Shown: piece by piece, positions 16,619 to 26,915 of the stretch
Layout: the number at the start of each line of letters is the position of its first letter
Position numbering within the stretch: position 1 is the first letter of the stretch
Assembly (NCBI GenBank): GCA_963575745.1
Contig: CAUYUJ010001729.1
Coordinates: 45,001-77,224 of the forward strand
Reading direction: 5' to 3'
Source of the DNA: Prorocentrum cordatum
Lineage: Eukaryota; Sar; Dinophyceae; Prorocentrales; Prorocentraceae
DNA: 32,224 nucleotides
Notes under the pieces: model-generated
What the model saw: the letters and a program-made list of their open reading frames with translations, nothing else
What the model was told of the DNA's origin: nothing
The model's database searches: none
Translations under genes and position numbers: made by a program

Positions 16619-17003
16619 ACACTTCGTGCTCTTCGAATTCCCAGAACTCCATTCCCGGGCCACATTTTGGATGCCCGGAGCCAACTGTAGGACACTTCGT
16701 GCTCTTCTATTTCCCAGAACTCCATTCCCGGGCAACATTTTGGATGCCCGGAGCCAACTGTAGGCCACTTCGTGCTCTTCGACTTCCCAGAACTCCATTC
16801 CCGGGCCACATTTTGGATGCCCGGAGCCAACTGTAGGCCACTTCGTGCTGTTCGATTTCCAAAAACTCTACTCCCGGGCCACATTTTGGATGCCCGGAGC
16901 CAGCTGTAGGCCACTTCGTGCTCTTCGACTTCCCAGAACTCCATTCCTGGGCATGATTTTAAATGCCCGGGAACTCTATTCCTGGGCCACATTTTGAATG
17001 CTG
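16619..17003 (+). repeat. 73-bp satellite, five units
   Basis: ACTTCGTGCT starts at 16621, 16694, 16767, 16840 and 16913, a constant 73-base period. The unit reads ACTTCGTGCTCTTCGA, TTCCCAGAACTCCATTCCCG, GGCCACATTTTGGATGCCCG and GAGCCAACTGTAGG in order. Units are highly alike except for the last, which has an internal deletion/duplication near 16955-17000. The minus-strand open frame repeating WLRASKMWPGNGVL is the array read through, because it shifts little; I do not call a protein. Confidence 0.95.
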
Positions 17004-17124
17004 AGGCAGGCTGATGCTGCGGCCGAGGCAGGCTGAGGCTGAGGCAGGCTGAGGCTGAGGCCGAGGCTGAAGGCAGACTGAGGCTGAGGCTGAAGCAGAC
17101 TGAGGCTGAGGCTGAGGTAGGCTG
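17004..17124. repeat. GGCTGA-type minisatellite, cut by assembly gap
   Basis: Degenerate repeats of GAGGCTGAGGCAGGCTGA run into the gap, so the true length is unknown. Confidence 0.9.
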
Positions 17125-17224
17125 NNNNNNNNNNNNNNNNNNNNNNNNNNNNNNNNNNNNNNNNNNNNNNNNNNNNNNNNNNNNNNNNNNNNNNNNNNNN
17201 NNNNNNNNNNNNNNNNNNNNNNNN
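17125..17224. other. Assembly gap (100 N)
   Basis: Exactly 100 unknown bases between two different tandem arrays; a conventional scaffold gap of arbitrary size. The order across it is not proven by sequence. Confidence 0.99.
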
Positions 17225-17227
17225 TAC

Positions 17228-17398
17228 CATCATCATTATCATCATCATCATCATCATCAACATCAGCATCAGCATCAGCATCAGCATCATTATCATCACC
17301 ATCACCATCACTATCACCATGATTATCATCATCACCAGCATCTTTGCAATCCCCATCACCGTCACCATCACCGTCACCCTCACCATCATTACCACCAG

Positions 17399-17436
<38 letters not shown>

Positions 17437-17468
17437 GCAGCATCATCACCATCGTCAGCATCACCACC
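17228..17468. repeat. CAT triplet array
   Basis: CAT/ATC triplets with CAGCAT, CACCAT and CGTCAC variants; opposite polarity to the GAT array at 11.7-12.7 kb. Confidence 0.95.
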
Positions 17469-17534
17469 ATAGGTACCTATACGACCACCCAATAAGGAGG
17501 TTGTGGGGGGGGGAGTGGGGGGGAACCAACATCT

Positions 17535-18190
17535 GACTCAATCGATCTCACTATCGATCTCACTGAACGGGACACCACGGGACACCACGGGACACCACGG
17601 GACACTTGTCGATCTCACTATCGATTTCACTATCGATCTCACTCAACGGGACACCACGAGGCACCGCGGGACACCTTTCGATCTCACTATCGGTCTCACC
17701 ATCGAGCTCACTATCGATCTCACTCAACGGGACACCATAGGACACCACGGGACACCACGGGACACTCTTTGGGACACCACATCGATCTCACTATCGATCT
17801 CACTATCGCTCTCACCACTATCGATCTCATTCAACGCGACACCTCGGGACACCGCGGGGCACCACGGGACACCTGTCGATCTCACTATCGATCTCACTTT
17901 TTGGGACACCACGGGACACCTCGGGGAACCACATCGATCTCAGTATCGATCTCACAATCGATCTCACTCAACAGGACACCACGGGACACCACGGGACACC
18001 TGTCGATCTCATTATCGATCTCACTACGATCTCACTTTTTGGGACACCACGGGACACCACGGGACACCACATCGATCTCAGTATCGATCTCACTATCGAT
18101 TTCACCATCGATCTCACTTTCGATCTCAGTATCGATCTCACCATCGATCTCACTCAACGGGACACCACGGGACACCACGGAACACCGCGG
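17535..18190 (+). repeat. Alternating GGGACACCAC and ATCGATCTCACT arrays
   Basis: Two short units alternate in blocks: a 10-base unit (CGGGACACCA) in runs of two to four, and an 11-12-base unit (TCGATCTCACTA) in runs of two to eight. At least six blocks of each are visible, giving a higher-order period of roughly 90-130 bases. TCGATCTCACTATCGATCTC also contains the self-complementary ATCGAT. Confidence 0.9.
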
Positions 18191-18500
18191 GACAGCGCGA
18201 GCCACCGCCGGACGGACAGACGGACGGGCGGGTGGGAGAGAATCATTTGCCCTGACTTCGTCCTAGCAACGGCGGGCACCACGGAACACCGTGGGACTCC
18301 ACGGGACACCACGGGACACGGCGAGCCACCGCCGGACGGGCGGGCGGGGGAGAATCATTTGTCTTGACTTCGCCCTGGCAACGGCGGACACCACGGGACA
18401 CCACGGGACACCACGGGACACCGCGGGACACCGCGAGCCACCGCCGGGCGGGCGGGCGGAGGAGAGTCATTTGTCTTGACTTCGCCCTAGCAACGGCGGG
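18191..18500 (+). repeat. About 118-bp repeat, three units
   Basis: GCGAGCCACCGCCGG starts at 18197, 18321 and 18433. Each unit continues with a GACGGGCGGGCGG stretch, GAGAATCATTTGTCTTGACT, TCGCCCTAGCAACGGCGG and then GGGACACCAC units shared with the preceding array. Spacing variation (124 and 112) comes from different numbers of GGGACACCAC units. Confidence 0.9.
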
Positions 18501-18624
18501 CTCATTCCCCTCGCTCGCCCACGCAGCTTCGCCTCGCCCACACGCGCGACACGAACGAAACGAAACGATTTCCCGGTTGGGGGTCTCCGTTCCACTGCGA
18601 TCTCACCCCCCAATGTCCGACCAT

Positions 18625-18657
18625 CATCATCAGCATTCTCATCGTAATCATCACCAC

Positions 18658-18698
<41 letters not shown>

Positions 18699-18843
18699 GC
18701 ATCAGCATCATCATCATCATATCCATCATCATCATATCCATCATCATCACCATCAGCATCAACATCATCATCGCCATCATCCCCATCCTCATCATCATCT
18801 GCATAAGCATCGTCGGCATCATCGTCGTCGCTATCACCATCAC

Positions 18844-18890
<47 letters not shown>

Positions 18891-19020
18891 GCATCATCAA
18901 CAACATCATCAACACCACCAGCAGTATCATCATCAGCATGGCCATCATCAGCATCATCATCATCAGCAGCATCACCATCATCGTCATCATCATCGCCGTC
19001 ATCATCACCATCATCGCCAT
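18625..19020. repeat. CAT triplet array (left partner of the satellite module)
   Basis: About 400 bases of CAT with CAG, CAC and CGT variants. It reads as poly-His within a 697-codon open frame (18364-20457) that also crosses the 90-bp array and a CCT tract; this frame is a run-through of repeats, not a gene. Confidence 0.95.
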
Positions 19021-19029
19021 GAGCTGCGG

Positions 19030-19672
19030 CACTCCCCTCACACCTATCGTGGCCCCACAGGGAGCTCCGCCAGAAGCCCAGTGGCGCAGTCCGCATCTGG
19101 GCGACGCCCCATTTCCGGCACACCACTCACGTGTTTCGTGGCCCCACAGGGAGCTCCACCCAAGGCCCCAGTGGCGCAGCCCGCACGTGGGCGACACCCC
19201 CGTTCGGGCACACCTCTCACACGTTTCGTGGCCCCATGGGGGGAGCCCCACCTAAGGCCCCAGTGGCGCAGACCGCATGTGGGCATCAGTCCCTTTTATC
19301 GGCACACCCCTCACACGCTTCGCGGCCCTACAGGGGACTCCACAGAGTTCCTATTAGCGCAGCCCGCATGTGGGCGTCACGCTCGTGCCGGCACAACTCT
19401 CACACGTTTCGTGGTCCCTCAGAGAGCTCCGCCTGAGGCCCCATTGGCGCAGCCCGCATGTGCGCGCCACCCTCGTTTAGGTACGCCCCTGACACGCTTC
19501 GTGGCCCCATGGGGGGAGCTCCAGCTAAGGCCCCCAGCGGCGCAGCACGCATGTGGGCGACACCCCCATTCGGGCACACCGCTCGCACGTGTTTCGTGGC
19601 CCCACAGGGAGCTCCGCCTAAGGTTAGACTGGCGCAGCCCGCATGTGGGCGTCACGCTCGTTTCGGCTCACC
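19030..19672 (+). repeat. 90-bp satellite, forward array
   Basis: Units start CGTGGCCCCACAGGGAGCTCC (or near variants) at 19048, 19137, 19227, 19321, 19410, 19500 and 19595, periods 89-95. Each unit includes CCCAGTGGCGCAGCCCGCATG, TGGGCGACACCCC and CGGGCACACC(C/T)CTCACACG. The same unit occurs reverse-complemented at 21960-23130. Confidence 0.93.
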
Positions 19673-20056
19673 TTTCCTCCTCCTCCTCCTCCTCCTCCTC
19701 CTCCTCCTCCTACTCCTCCTCCTCCTCCTCCTCCTCCTCCTCCTCCTCCTCCTCCTCCTCCTCCTCCTCCTCCTCATACCCCACCTCCTTCTCCTCCTCC
19801 GCCTCCGCCTTCTCCTCCTCCTCCTCCACCTCCCCTCCCCTCCTCCTCCTCCACCTCCCCCCCCCCTCCCACCAATCCTCCGCCGCCGCAACCTCCTCCT
19901 TCTCCTCCTCCTCCTCCTCCCCCTCCTCCCTCCCTCCGCCTCCTCCTCCTCCTCCTCCTCCTCCTCCTCCCTCCTCCTCCTCCTCCTCCTCCTCCTCCTC
20001 CTCCTCCTCCTCCTCCTCCTCCTCCTCCTCCTCCTCCTCCTCGTCCTCCTCCTCCT
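19673..20056. repeat. CCT triplet tract inserted in the 90-bp array
   Basis: About 384 bases of pyrimidine-rich CCT; the 90-bp satellite resumes at 20057 with GGAAGCCCCACAGGGTGCTC. Several minor interruptions (CCTTCT, CCCCCCC, CGCCGCCGC). Confidence 0.95.
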
Positions 20057-20250
20057 TGGAAGCCCCACAGGGTGCTCACCGAAGGTTCCACTGTCGCAGC
20101 CCGCATGTGGACGTCACGCTCGTTTCGGCACGCGTGTCGTGGCCCCACAGGGAGCGCCACCTCCCGCATGGCGGGCCAGCCCCATCAGCACACCCTTCAC
20201 ACGCTATGTGGCCCCATAAGGAGATCCACCGAAGGCGATACCCACAACGG
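20057..20250 (+). repeat. 90-bp satellite, continuation after the CCT tract
   Basis: Two further diverged units (GTGGCCCCACAGGGAGCGCC near 20139 and GTGGCCCCATAAGGAGATCC near 20209). Confidence 0.85.
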
Positions 20251-20330
20251 CGGCACTTACAACTTCATGTGGTTTGGTCCTTCGCCAGGGTAATTGTTTG
20301 GGGACCACCTCAAACAATTATCCTGGCGGA
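20247..20330. repeat. End motif of the satellite module with a long hairpin
   Basis: GGTTTGGTCCTTCGCCAGGG near 20270-20290 is the inverted counterpart of GCGAAGGACCCAACC at 21926-21940. GCCAGGGTAATTGTTTG (20284-20300) and CAAACAATTATCCTGGC (20311-20327) are inverted with one mismatch around a 10-base loop. Confidence 0.8.
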
Positions 20331-21000
20331 GAAACCCCCAACAAAAATGTTTGGGGACCTCCTGTGCCTTTGGGGGCCCTCCCAGATCCTCTGGGGGCTT
20401 ACTTTCGGAGACCAGGGGACCGGAGGCTTCCCCTCTTTCCTGTCATGTCCGAGGTGATTGAAGCTGGGCTTATGTGTAGTAACTTTTTGCCTGTGTTTTT
20501 GCCGCGTGCTCCAGTCCATCCCCCCTCCTGAGAGAATGTGCCACGAGGTGCTATTACCTGGGGCTTCCGTCATTTCTGCCCTCCCCCCTGGGCTCGACAT
20601 GCTGAGCCACTCACTCATCTCCGCCTCCCCTGCCTCTGGCCTCCTCCTGCTCCTCCCCCTCCTCCCCTTTCCTTCTCGCTCGCCTCGTCCTCCTCCGACC
20701 CATCCTGAGCCATGCCGTGCCACCGTAGTTCGTGCCACCCCTCGGAGGTCTCGCGACGCGCCGGGGGGGGGGGCTGTCGCGACGGTCCCCGGCTCAGGCG
20801 TTCGTTCGCGAGACGGGCACGAGCGGGGCTGTGCAGGCGCCAGAAAACGTCGAGCACCTTCCGGGCCCGCCGTGGCAGGTTGGGGGCCGTTCGGGGCCCC
20901 TTCCTTCGGCAGCAAATCATAGGAGCCCCGTGTACATTCGTCATTCGGTTTTGAGAGTGCACTCGCGTCGATTAGCGTGTGGTCATCGGTGAGATAGCGC
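20331..21000. other. Unique sequence in the centre of the inverted satellite arrangement
   Basis: No recognised gene; both-strand open frames (for example 20310-20915 -) lack domains. Confidence 0.4.
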
Positions 21001-21098
21001 CGGCTCAGCGTCGATGATCGTCGACCAGCGTCGACTAGCGTCGACTAGCGTCGGTTGAGCATCGATTGGTGTCGACTAGCGTCGATTCGCGTCGAGTC
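20964..21098. repeat. Degenerate 10-bp repeat (GCGTCGACTA)
   Basis: About a dozen variants of AGCGTCGACT in tandem, each containing the self-complementary GTCGAC. Confidence 0.85.
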
Positions 21099-21198
21099 CC
21101 AAGAGCCAGCGAGCTGGCATGGGAGGCTCTCACGCGGTGCCACCCGATCTTCCCCGAAGTCCTCTGGCCCCCACGGCGCCCACCTGGCCTGGCCCTAT

Positions 21199-21278
21199 GA
21201 GCGCCCACAGCGGCCCGGCCCTGTGTACAACTCCCCCCCGCCCCCGCCGAGCCCCGAGCGCCCACAGCGGCCCGGCCC
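21199..21278 (+). repeat. 23-base direct repeat pair
   Basis: GAGCGCCCACAGCGGCCCGG plus CCC is identical at 21199-21221 and 21256-21278, spacing 57. Confidence 0.85.
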
Positions 21279-21359
21279 CCTGTGTTCTTTTCTGGTCCCG
21301 CCCTTCCTGCCACGGCGCGCGCGCCGCGGTCTGCACGCACCCGGCCCCCCAAAGAGCGA

Positions 21360-21590
21360 GCGCGGAGGGGGCGGGGGTCGCTGCCGGGAAGGGGGTTCGC
21401 GGCGGAGGGCCGTGGGGCGGAGGGGGGCGGAGGGGGGGGGGGGGGAGGAGGGGAGGAGGGAGGGGGAGGTGGGAGTTGGAGGGGGGGAGGGGGGGGGGGG
21501 GGAAAGGGGGGGAGGGGGGGAGGGGGGCGAGGGGGGGGGAGGGAGGAAGAGGGGAAGGGGGAGGGGGAGGGGGAGGGGCCGCTCTCCGAA
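21360..21590. repeat. G-rich tract
   Basis: About 230 bases of G runs (up to about 15) separated by A, GA or T. Many overlapping G-quadruplex motifs are possible on +. Confidence 0.9.
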
Positions 21591-21916
21591 GCCGCCGCTC
21601 TTGCAGTGTAGAGCCTGGAGGACACACATGGGTGAGCGGTTCCTGGAGGGAAGAGGAGCAGCAGCAGTGTGATGACGACGAGAACGGAGATCGCGATGAC
21701 GACGAGGATGGTTGAGGAGGAAGTGATGGAGGAGGGCAAGAAGAGAACGAGCAGCAGGAGGACGAACAAGTCGAGGAGCATACTGATGGGAGTGATGAGA
21801 TGGGGGGATGGCGAGATAGAAAATCGGCGGAGAATGAGGACGGGTGGGAGGGGTGAAGGGAACAGTGTGATTACAGGGAGGGAAGCAGGAAGAGTGGGAA
21901 GCAGGGGAGGATTGAA
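21591..21916. other. Purine-rich unique sequence
   Basis: Rich in GAGGA and GACGA words; no gene recognised. Confidence 0.4.
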
Positions 21917-22510
21917 ATTATCCCAGCGAAGGACCCAACCATATGCAGCTGTGAGCACCACAGTTGTGACTACCGTCTTTGGTGGAGCTCACTACGGGGC
22001 CTCGAAGCGTGTGAGGCGTGTGCCGAATCGGAAGCTGGGCCGCCGCGGGGACCCTGCCGCCTGGGCCTTCGGCTTCGGATGAGCTCCCTGAGGGGCCACG
22101 AAACGTGTGAAAGGTGTGCCGTATCGGGTGCGGGGCCGCCATGCGAACGCGGACCCTGCCGCTGGGACCTTCGATTGAGCTCCCCGTGGGGCCACGAAGC
22201 GTGTGAGTGGTGTGCCCAATTGAGTGCGGGGCCGCCATGTGGACCCTGCCGCCGAGCCTTCGGTGGAGCTCCCTGAGGGGCCACGAAACGTGTGAGTGGT
22301 TTGCCGAATAGGGTGCGGGGCCGCCTTGCGGACCCTGCCGTTGGGGACTTCGGTGGAGCTCCTTATGTGGCCACGATGTTCGTGAGGGCGTGCCGAAATG
22401 GACATGCGGAGGGCAGAGGCACGGATAGGAGGAGGAAGGAGGGAGAGCAGGAAAGAGGAGAGGAGAGGAGACGCGTGGCGCTGTTTCTTCAAAACGAGGA
22501 CCCAACACCA
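21917..22510 (-). repeat. Satellite module M1 (90-bp units in reverse orientation)
   Basis: Opens with ATTATCCCAGCGAAGGACCC, the counterpart of 20270-20300. Then come units of GGTGGAGCTCCCTGAGGGGC, CACGAAACGTGTGA and GTGTGCCGAAT with GGACCCTGCCGC inserts, at about 90-base period. It ends with CTGTTTCTTCAAAACGAGGA (22481-22500), a word repeated at the end of the next module. Confidence 0.85.
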
Positions 22511-22524
22511 CAGGACGGCTGAGA

Positions 22525-23132
22525 CAATTTAGCTTGTCGAAGAACCCAACCGTTTTATGTTGTGAGTGGCGCAGGTGCGAGTATTGTCTGAGGTGGAACT
22601 CCCAACGGGGCAACGCCCGCATGCGGGCTGTGTCGCTAGGGCCTTCGGTGGAACTCCCTGTGGAGCCACGAAACGTGTGAGAGGTGTGCTCAAACGGGGG
22701 TGTCGCCCACATGCGGGCTGCACCACTGGGGCCTTAGGTGGGGCTCCCTGTGGGGCCACGAAACGTGTGAGTGGTGTGCCAGAACGGGGGTGTCGCCCAC
22801 ATGCGGGGGCTGCGTCTCTGGGGCCTTAGGTGGAGCTCCCTGTGGGGCCGCGAAGCGTGTGAGCTGAAACGGGGGTGTCGCCCACATGCGGGCTGCGCCA
22901 CTGGGGCCTTAGGTGGAGCTCCCGGTGGAGCCACGAAGCGCGTGAGGGGTGTGCCGAAACAGGGGTGTCGCCCACATGCGGGCTGCGCCACTGGGGCCTG
23001 AGGTGGAACCCCCTGTGGGGCCGCGAAACGTCTGAGGGGAGTGCCGAAACGGGGGTGTCGCCCACACGAGGGCTGCGCCATTGGGACCGTAGGTGAAGCT
23101 CCCTGTGAGGCCACGAAGCGTGTGAGGGTACT
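22525..23132 (-). repeat. Satellite module M2, 90-bp array
   Basis: Opens with CAATTTAGCTTGTCGAAGAA and CCCAACCG, a diverged copy of the M1 opening. Units of GGGGGTGTCGCCCACATGCG, GGCTGCGCCACTGGGGCCTT and AGGTGGAGCTCCCTGTGGGG repeat six times, close in sequence to the forward array at 19.0-19.6 kb. Confidence 0.9.
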
Positions 23133-23139
23133 GTCGATG

Positions 23140-23421
23140 CTCATTGCGATGATGGTGATGATGTCGGCGATGATGATGCTGATGATGCTGATGATGATGG
23201 GGATGCTGATGATAATACTGATGATGAGGAGGAGGATGTGATGATGATGATACTGATCATGCTGATGATGCTGATGCTGATGGTGATGCTGATGGTGATG
23301 CTGCTGCTGATGATGATGCTGATGATGACGATGTTGCTGATGCTGATGATGATGAGGATGTTGACGCTGATGCCGATGATGACGGCCATGATGATGGTGA
23401 TGATAATGGCGATGATGCTGT

Positions 23422-23459
<38 letters not shown>

Positions 23460-24050
23460 CTGATGACGACAATGATGAGGATGCTGATACTGATGCTGAT
23501 GCTGATGCTGATGCTGATGGTGATGGTGATGGTGAAGGTGATGGTGATGATGATGGCAATGATGACGATGCTGATGATGATGATGCTGCTGATGATGATG
23601 ATGGTGATGGTGATTGTGATGCTGATGGTGACGTTGATGGTAGTGATTCTGATGATGATGCTGAGGATGCTGCTGCTCACGATGATGATGCTGATGATGA
23701 TGGGGATGCTAATGATGCTGAGGATCATGATGCTGATGATACTGATGATGGTAGATGTTGGGGGTGCTGATGTTGATGCTGCTGATGAAGGGTGATGATG
23801 CTGCTGATGATGATGGTAATGATGATGATGATGATGACGAGGATGATGCCGATGATGACGAAGATGATAATGATGCTGTTGATGCTGATGACGATGCTGA
23901 TGACGATGATGATGCTGATGATGGCGATGCTGCTGATGATGATGCTGTTGATGATGATGACGATGCTGATGTTGCTGATGATGATGATGATGATGATTAT
24001 GCTGCTGCTGCTGATGATGATGACGATGAGGATGATGTGGGGAGATTAGA
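23140..24050. repeat. Satellite module M2, GAT triplet array and end motif
   Basis: About 900 bases of GAT with GCT, GGT and GAC variants, then unique sequence with CTGTCTCTTCAAAACGAGGA at 24082-24101. That word matches 22481-22500 at 18 of 20 positions and marks the module end. Confidence 0.93.
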
Positions 24051-24115
24051 GGGGGGCATTTGGGAGACATGACGGGGGTCGCTGTCTCTTCAAAACGAGG
24101 AGCTGTCACCGCAGC

Positions 24116-24141
24116 ATGCTAACGAGGATGATGATCATGGC

Positions 24142-24178
<37 letters not shown>

Positions 24179-24475
24179 CTGATGATGATGATGATGATGA
24201 TGACGAGGATGATGATGATGACGATGATGATGATGATGCTGGTGATGATGACGATGATGATGATGATGATGATGATGATGCGGGTACTGATGCTGATGCT
24301 GATGATGATGATGATGCTGATGCTGATTATGATGATGATCATCATTGTGATGATGGTGATGATTATGACGACGACGATGATGATGATGATGCGATTGATG
24401 CTGATTATGGGTATGATGATGGATATGATGGTGATGAGGGTTAGTTTGAGGATGATGATGATGGTGATGATGATG
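24116..24475. repeat. GAT triplet array
   Basis: GAT with GAC, GCT and ATC variants, about 360 bases. Confidence 0.95.
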
Positions 24476-24476
24476 C

Positions 24477-24532
24477 TGAGGAGGAGGAGGAGGAGGAGGA
24501 GGAGGAGGAGGAGGAGGAGGAGGAGGAGGGAG
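24477..24532. repeat. AGG triplet tract
   Basis: About 18 GGA units joined directly to the preceding GAT array, a compound microsatellite. Confidence 0.95.
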
Positions 24533-24657
24533 GAACATGATGAGGGAGGAAGAGGATTTCGAGGAATTGCGCGAGGGAGGAGCATACTGAGGGACTGACG
24601 GGGTGAAGGAGGTGTGGCATGATCAGGAGCAAGTGTAGACTGAAAAGGTGCAGGGAG

Positions 24658-24659
24658 GC

Positions 24660-24724
<65 letters not shown>

Positions 24725-24730
24725 CTGATG
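24658..24730. repeat. Pure GAT triplet tract
   Basis: About 22 uninterrupted GAT units, the purest GAT block in the window, then GCT/GAC variants and a short GGA run to about 24785. Confidence 0.96.
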
Positions 24731-24789
24731 CTGACGATGCTGACGATGATGATGCGGAGGAGGATGAGGAGGAGGAGGAGCAGAATGCT

Positions 24790-25190
24790 GAGCAGGATAC
24801 TCCAAAGACATCCAGCAGTGCAACTGAGGACCAGCACGCGGAGGAAGACATGGTGTAGGTGGATGAGAACGAGGAGTAGAATGGCCAACTCAAGATGCAT
24901 CAACGATTCTTCACTATTGTCACCTTCCCGTCCCAAGGCCTCCCCTATAAGCCTTAAGCAATTATTTCACTCCCTCTACTTACGCGAAGCGCCCCCCTCT
25001 TGACAGACAAGTTCCTCATGGCCTAGTTCAACATTCGATGACCTCGATTTGTAATTGATCCGCCCTCTGTGCTGCTAGTTCGTTTGGGCTAGGATTGCAG
25101 CAACCAAAGGTCGAGGACAGGCGAGCACCGTTTGCTCACGAACTGACCTCTATACACATAGCCCTTGTGCACTCCTGGCAGCAAACTGAA
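24790..25190. other. Unique, lower-GC sequence
   Basis: Without repeats; a + frame to about 24858 continues the GAT frame, and nothing is recognised in it. Confidence 0.4.
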
Positions 25191-25194
25191 TCTC

Positions 25195-25570
25195 ATTTTA
25201 TAGCAGCAACCCCGTGCTGAGAAGAAGCCCTCCTTCCGTGAAGCTGCTGCCCATTTTTAAGTTTAGGACCATACGGCGTCAGGGGGCATCAAGTGAGATA
25301 TATCATCACATTGGGCACTGGCAGCCCTCCATCCGTGTAGCTGGTGGGAGATGTTTCAACACAATGGCGCGGCGCTAAGGCGATATTGTTACTTTGAAGG
25401 CGTGCCGCCCTCAACGGCGGTCGCATTTGTTAGGTCGTCGAATCTGCGCGGCGCCCTGGCGACAGCGACACTTTGTAAACGAGCCGCCCTCCATCCCACT
25501 AGCTGCTGTAAGTTGATGCGCGCGGCTCTAAGGCAACAGCTTCGTTTCGTACGGCAAGGTGCGTGCATAA
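25195..25570 (+). repeat. 80-bp tandem repeat (CATCCGTGAA family), array 2
   Basis: GCCCTCC(A/T)TCCGTGAAGCTG-like words occur near 25207, 25322, 25407 and 25486, with GGCGCGGCGCTAAGGCGA blocks between. It shares GCGGCGCT(A/C)(A/T)..GCGA and CCCTCCATCCGTG with the array at 10850-11180 in the same orientation. Units here are more diverged. Confidence 0.75.
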
Positions 25571-25754
25571 GACCAGTGGTTGTAATTGGTGAGGGTTAGA
25601 GCAACACCCCAGAGAGCCCTACCCACACGCGGTGCGAGGAGGAGGGGGGGGAGCAATCTATGTATAGGGAGAAAGGGCTAGATGAGGGAGGAAGAGGAGG
25701 ACACTTATTATCAGGACTATCACTATTACCACTATCCTCACTCGCAGCAGTAGC

Positions 25755-26105
<351 letters not shown>

Positions 26106-26354
26106 CAGCTCACGAGAGAAAATTACTCTACGACTTCCCCATCCTCCCCGAGAAGAACACCTTGTCAGCTTCATCACGGACGTTGACATTGCAAGGACCG
26201 TTATCAGCCGCGGAGATACATGGGAGGAGCACGCGTTGCGGGGCTTACAAGGCACGCGTAAAATGGCGAGGCGGCCCGCGTGAAAGGAAGTCGAGCCGCG
26301 GGTCCCGCATCTTTGGGATATTGTCGATGTTCTTGTCCTGGAGGGCATTACGTA
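26106..26354. other. Unique sequence
   Basis: No gene recognised. Confidence 0.35.
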
Positions 26355-26915
26355 GAGAATCTGCGTAAGACGCGACTGCTGGCCCGCCTTAGCAGCCCTC
26401 GAGAGTGGCGACCTCTTTGCACTTCGCAGCCCTTAATTGATAGGGAGGTGTAATCTGAATCTGCGTAAGACCCAGAGGTGCTGGCACCACCCTGGGCATA
26501 CTTCGAACGTGGCGAAAGTTTTGCACTTCGCAGCCCCCCCAGAGATGCGAGGTTTAATCTGAATCTGCGTAGCTCCTGACTGTGCTGCCCCCCCAATTGG
26601 CCCTCGAAAGTAGCGACAGTTCCACACTTCGCAACTCCCCAGGGATGGCGAGGTCGAATCTGAGTCTGCGTAGCCCCCGACTGTGCTGGCCCTCCCAGCA
26701 GCCCTCGAAAGTGGCGACAGTTTCACACATCTCTAGACTGAACCTGCGTAGCTCCCGGCTGTGCTTCCCCCCAGCAACCCTTACAGATGGCGGCAGTTTC
26801 ACTCTTAGCAGCCCCCCAGGGATGGCGCGGTCGAATCTGAATCTGCGTAGCCCCCGACCTGTGCTGGCCCCCCCAGTAGCCCTCGAACGTTGCGCCCAGG
26901 GATGGCGAGGTAGGA
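26355..26915 (+). repeat. 100-bp tandem repeat, six units
   Basis: CTGCGTA starts at 26361, 26461, 26565, 26666, 26744 and 26843. Unit words in order are AATCTGAATCTGCGTAGC, CCCCGACTGTGCTGGC, AGCAGCCCTCGAAAGTGGCG, ACAGTTTCACACTTCGCAGC and CCCCCAGGGATGGCGAGG. One unit (78 bases) has lost part of the middle. Minus-strand open frames of the GGYADSD type are the array. Confidence 0.93.

Noticed and set aside
16619-17003. CRISPR-like array (73-bp regular repeat)
   Set aside because: Whole units are near-identical with no variable spacers, and the genome context is eukaryotic; it is a satellite.
19030-19672. CRISPR-like repeat with conserved words and variable parts (90-bp array)
   Set aside because: The variable parts are diverged versions of the same sequence, not unique spacers.
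18364-20457. 697-codon open frame with poly-His and poly-Ser segments
   Set aside because: It crosses four independent repeat classes (118-bp repeat, CAT, 90-bp satellite, CCT) without any conserved domain; frame openness is a consequence of repeat composition.
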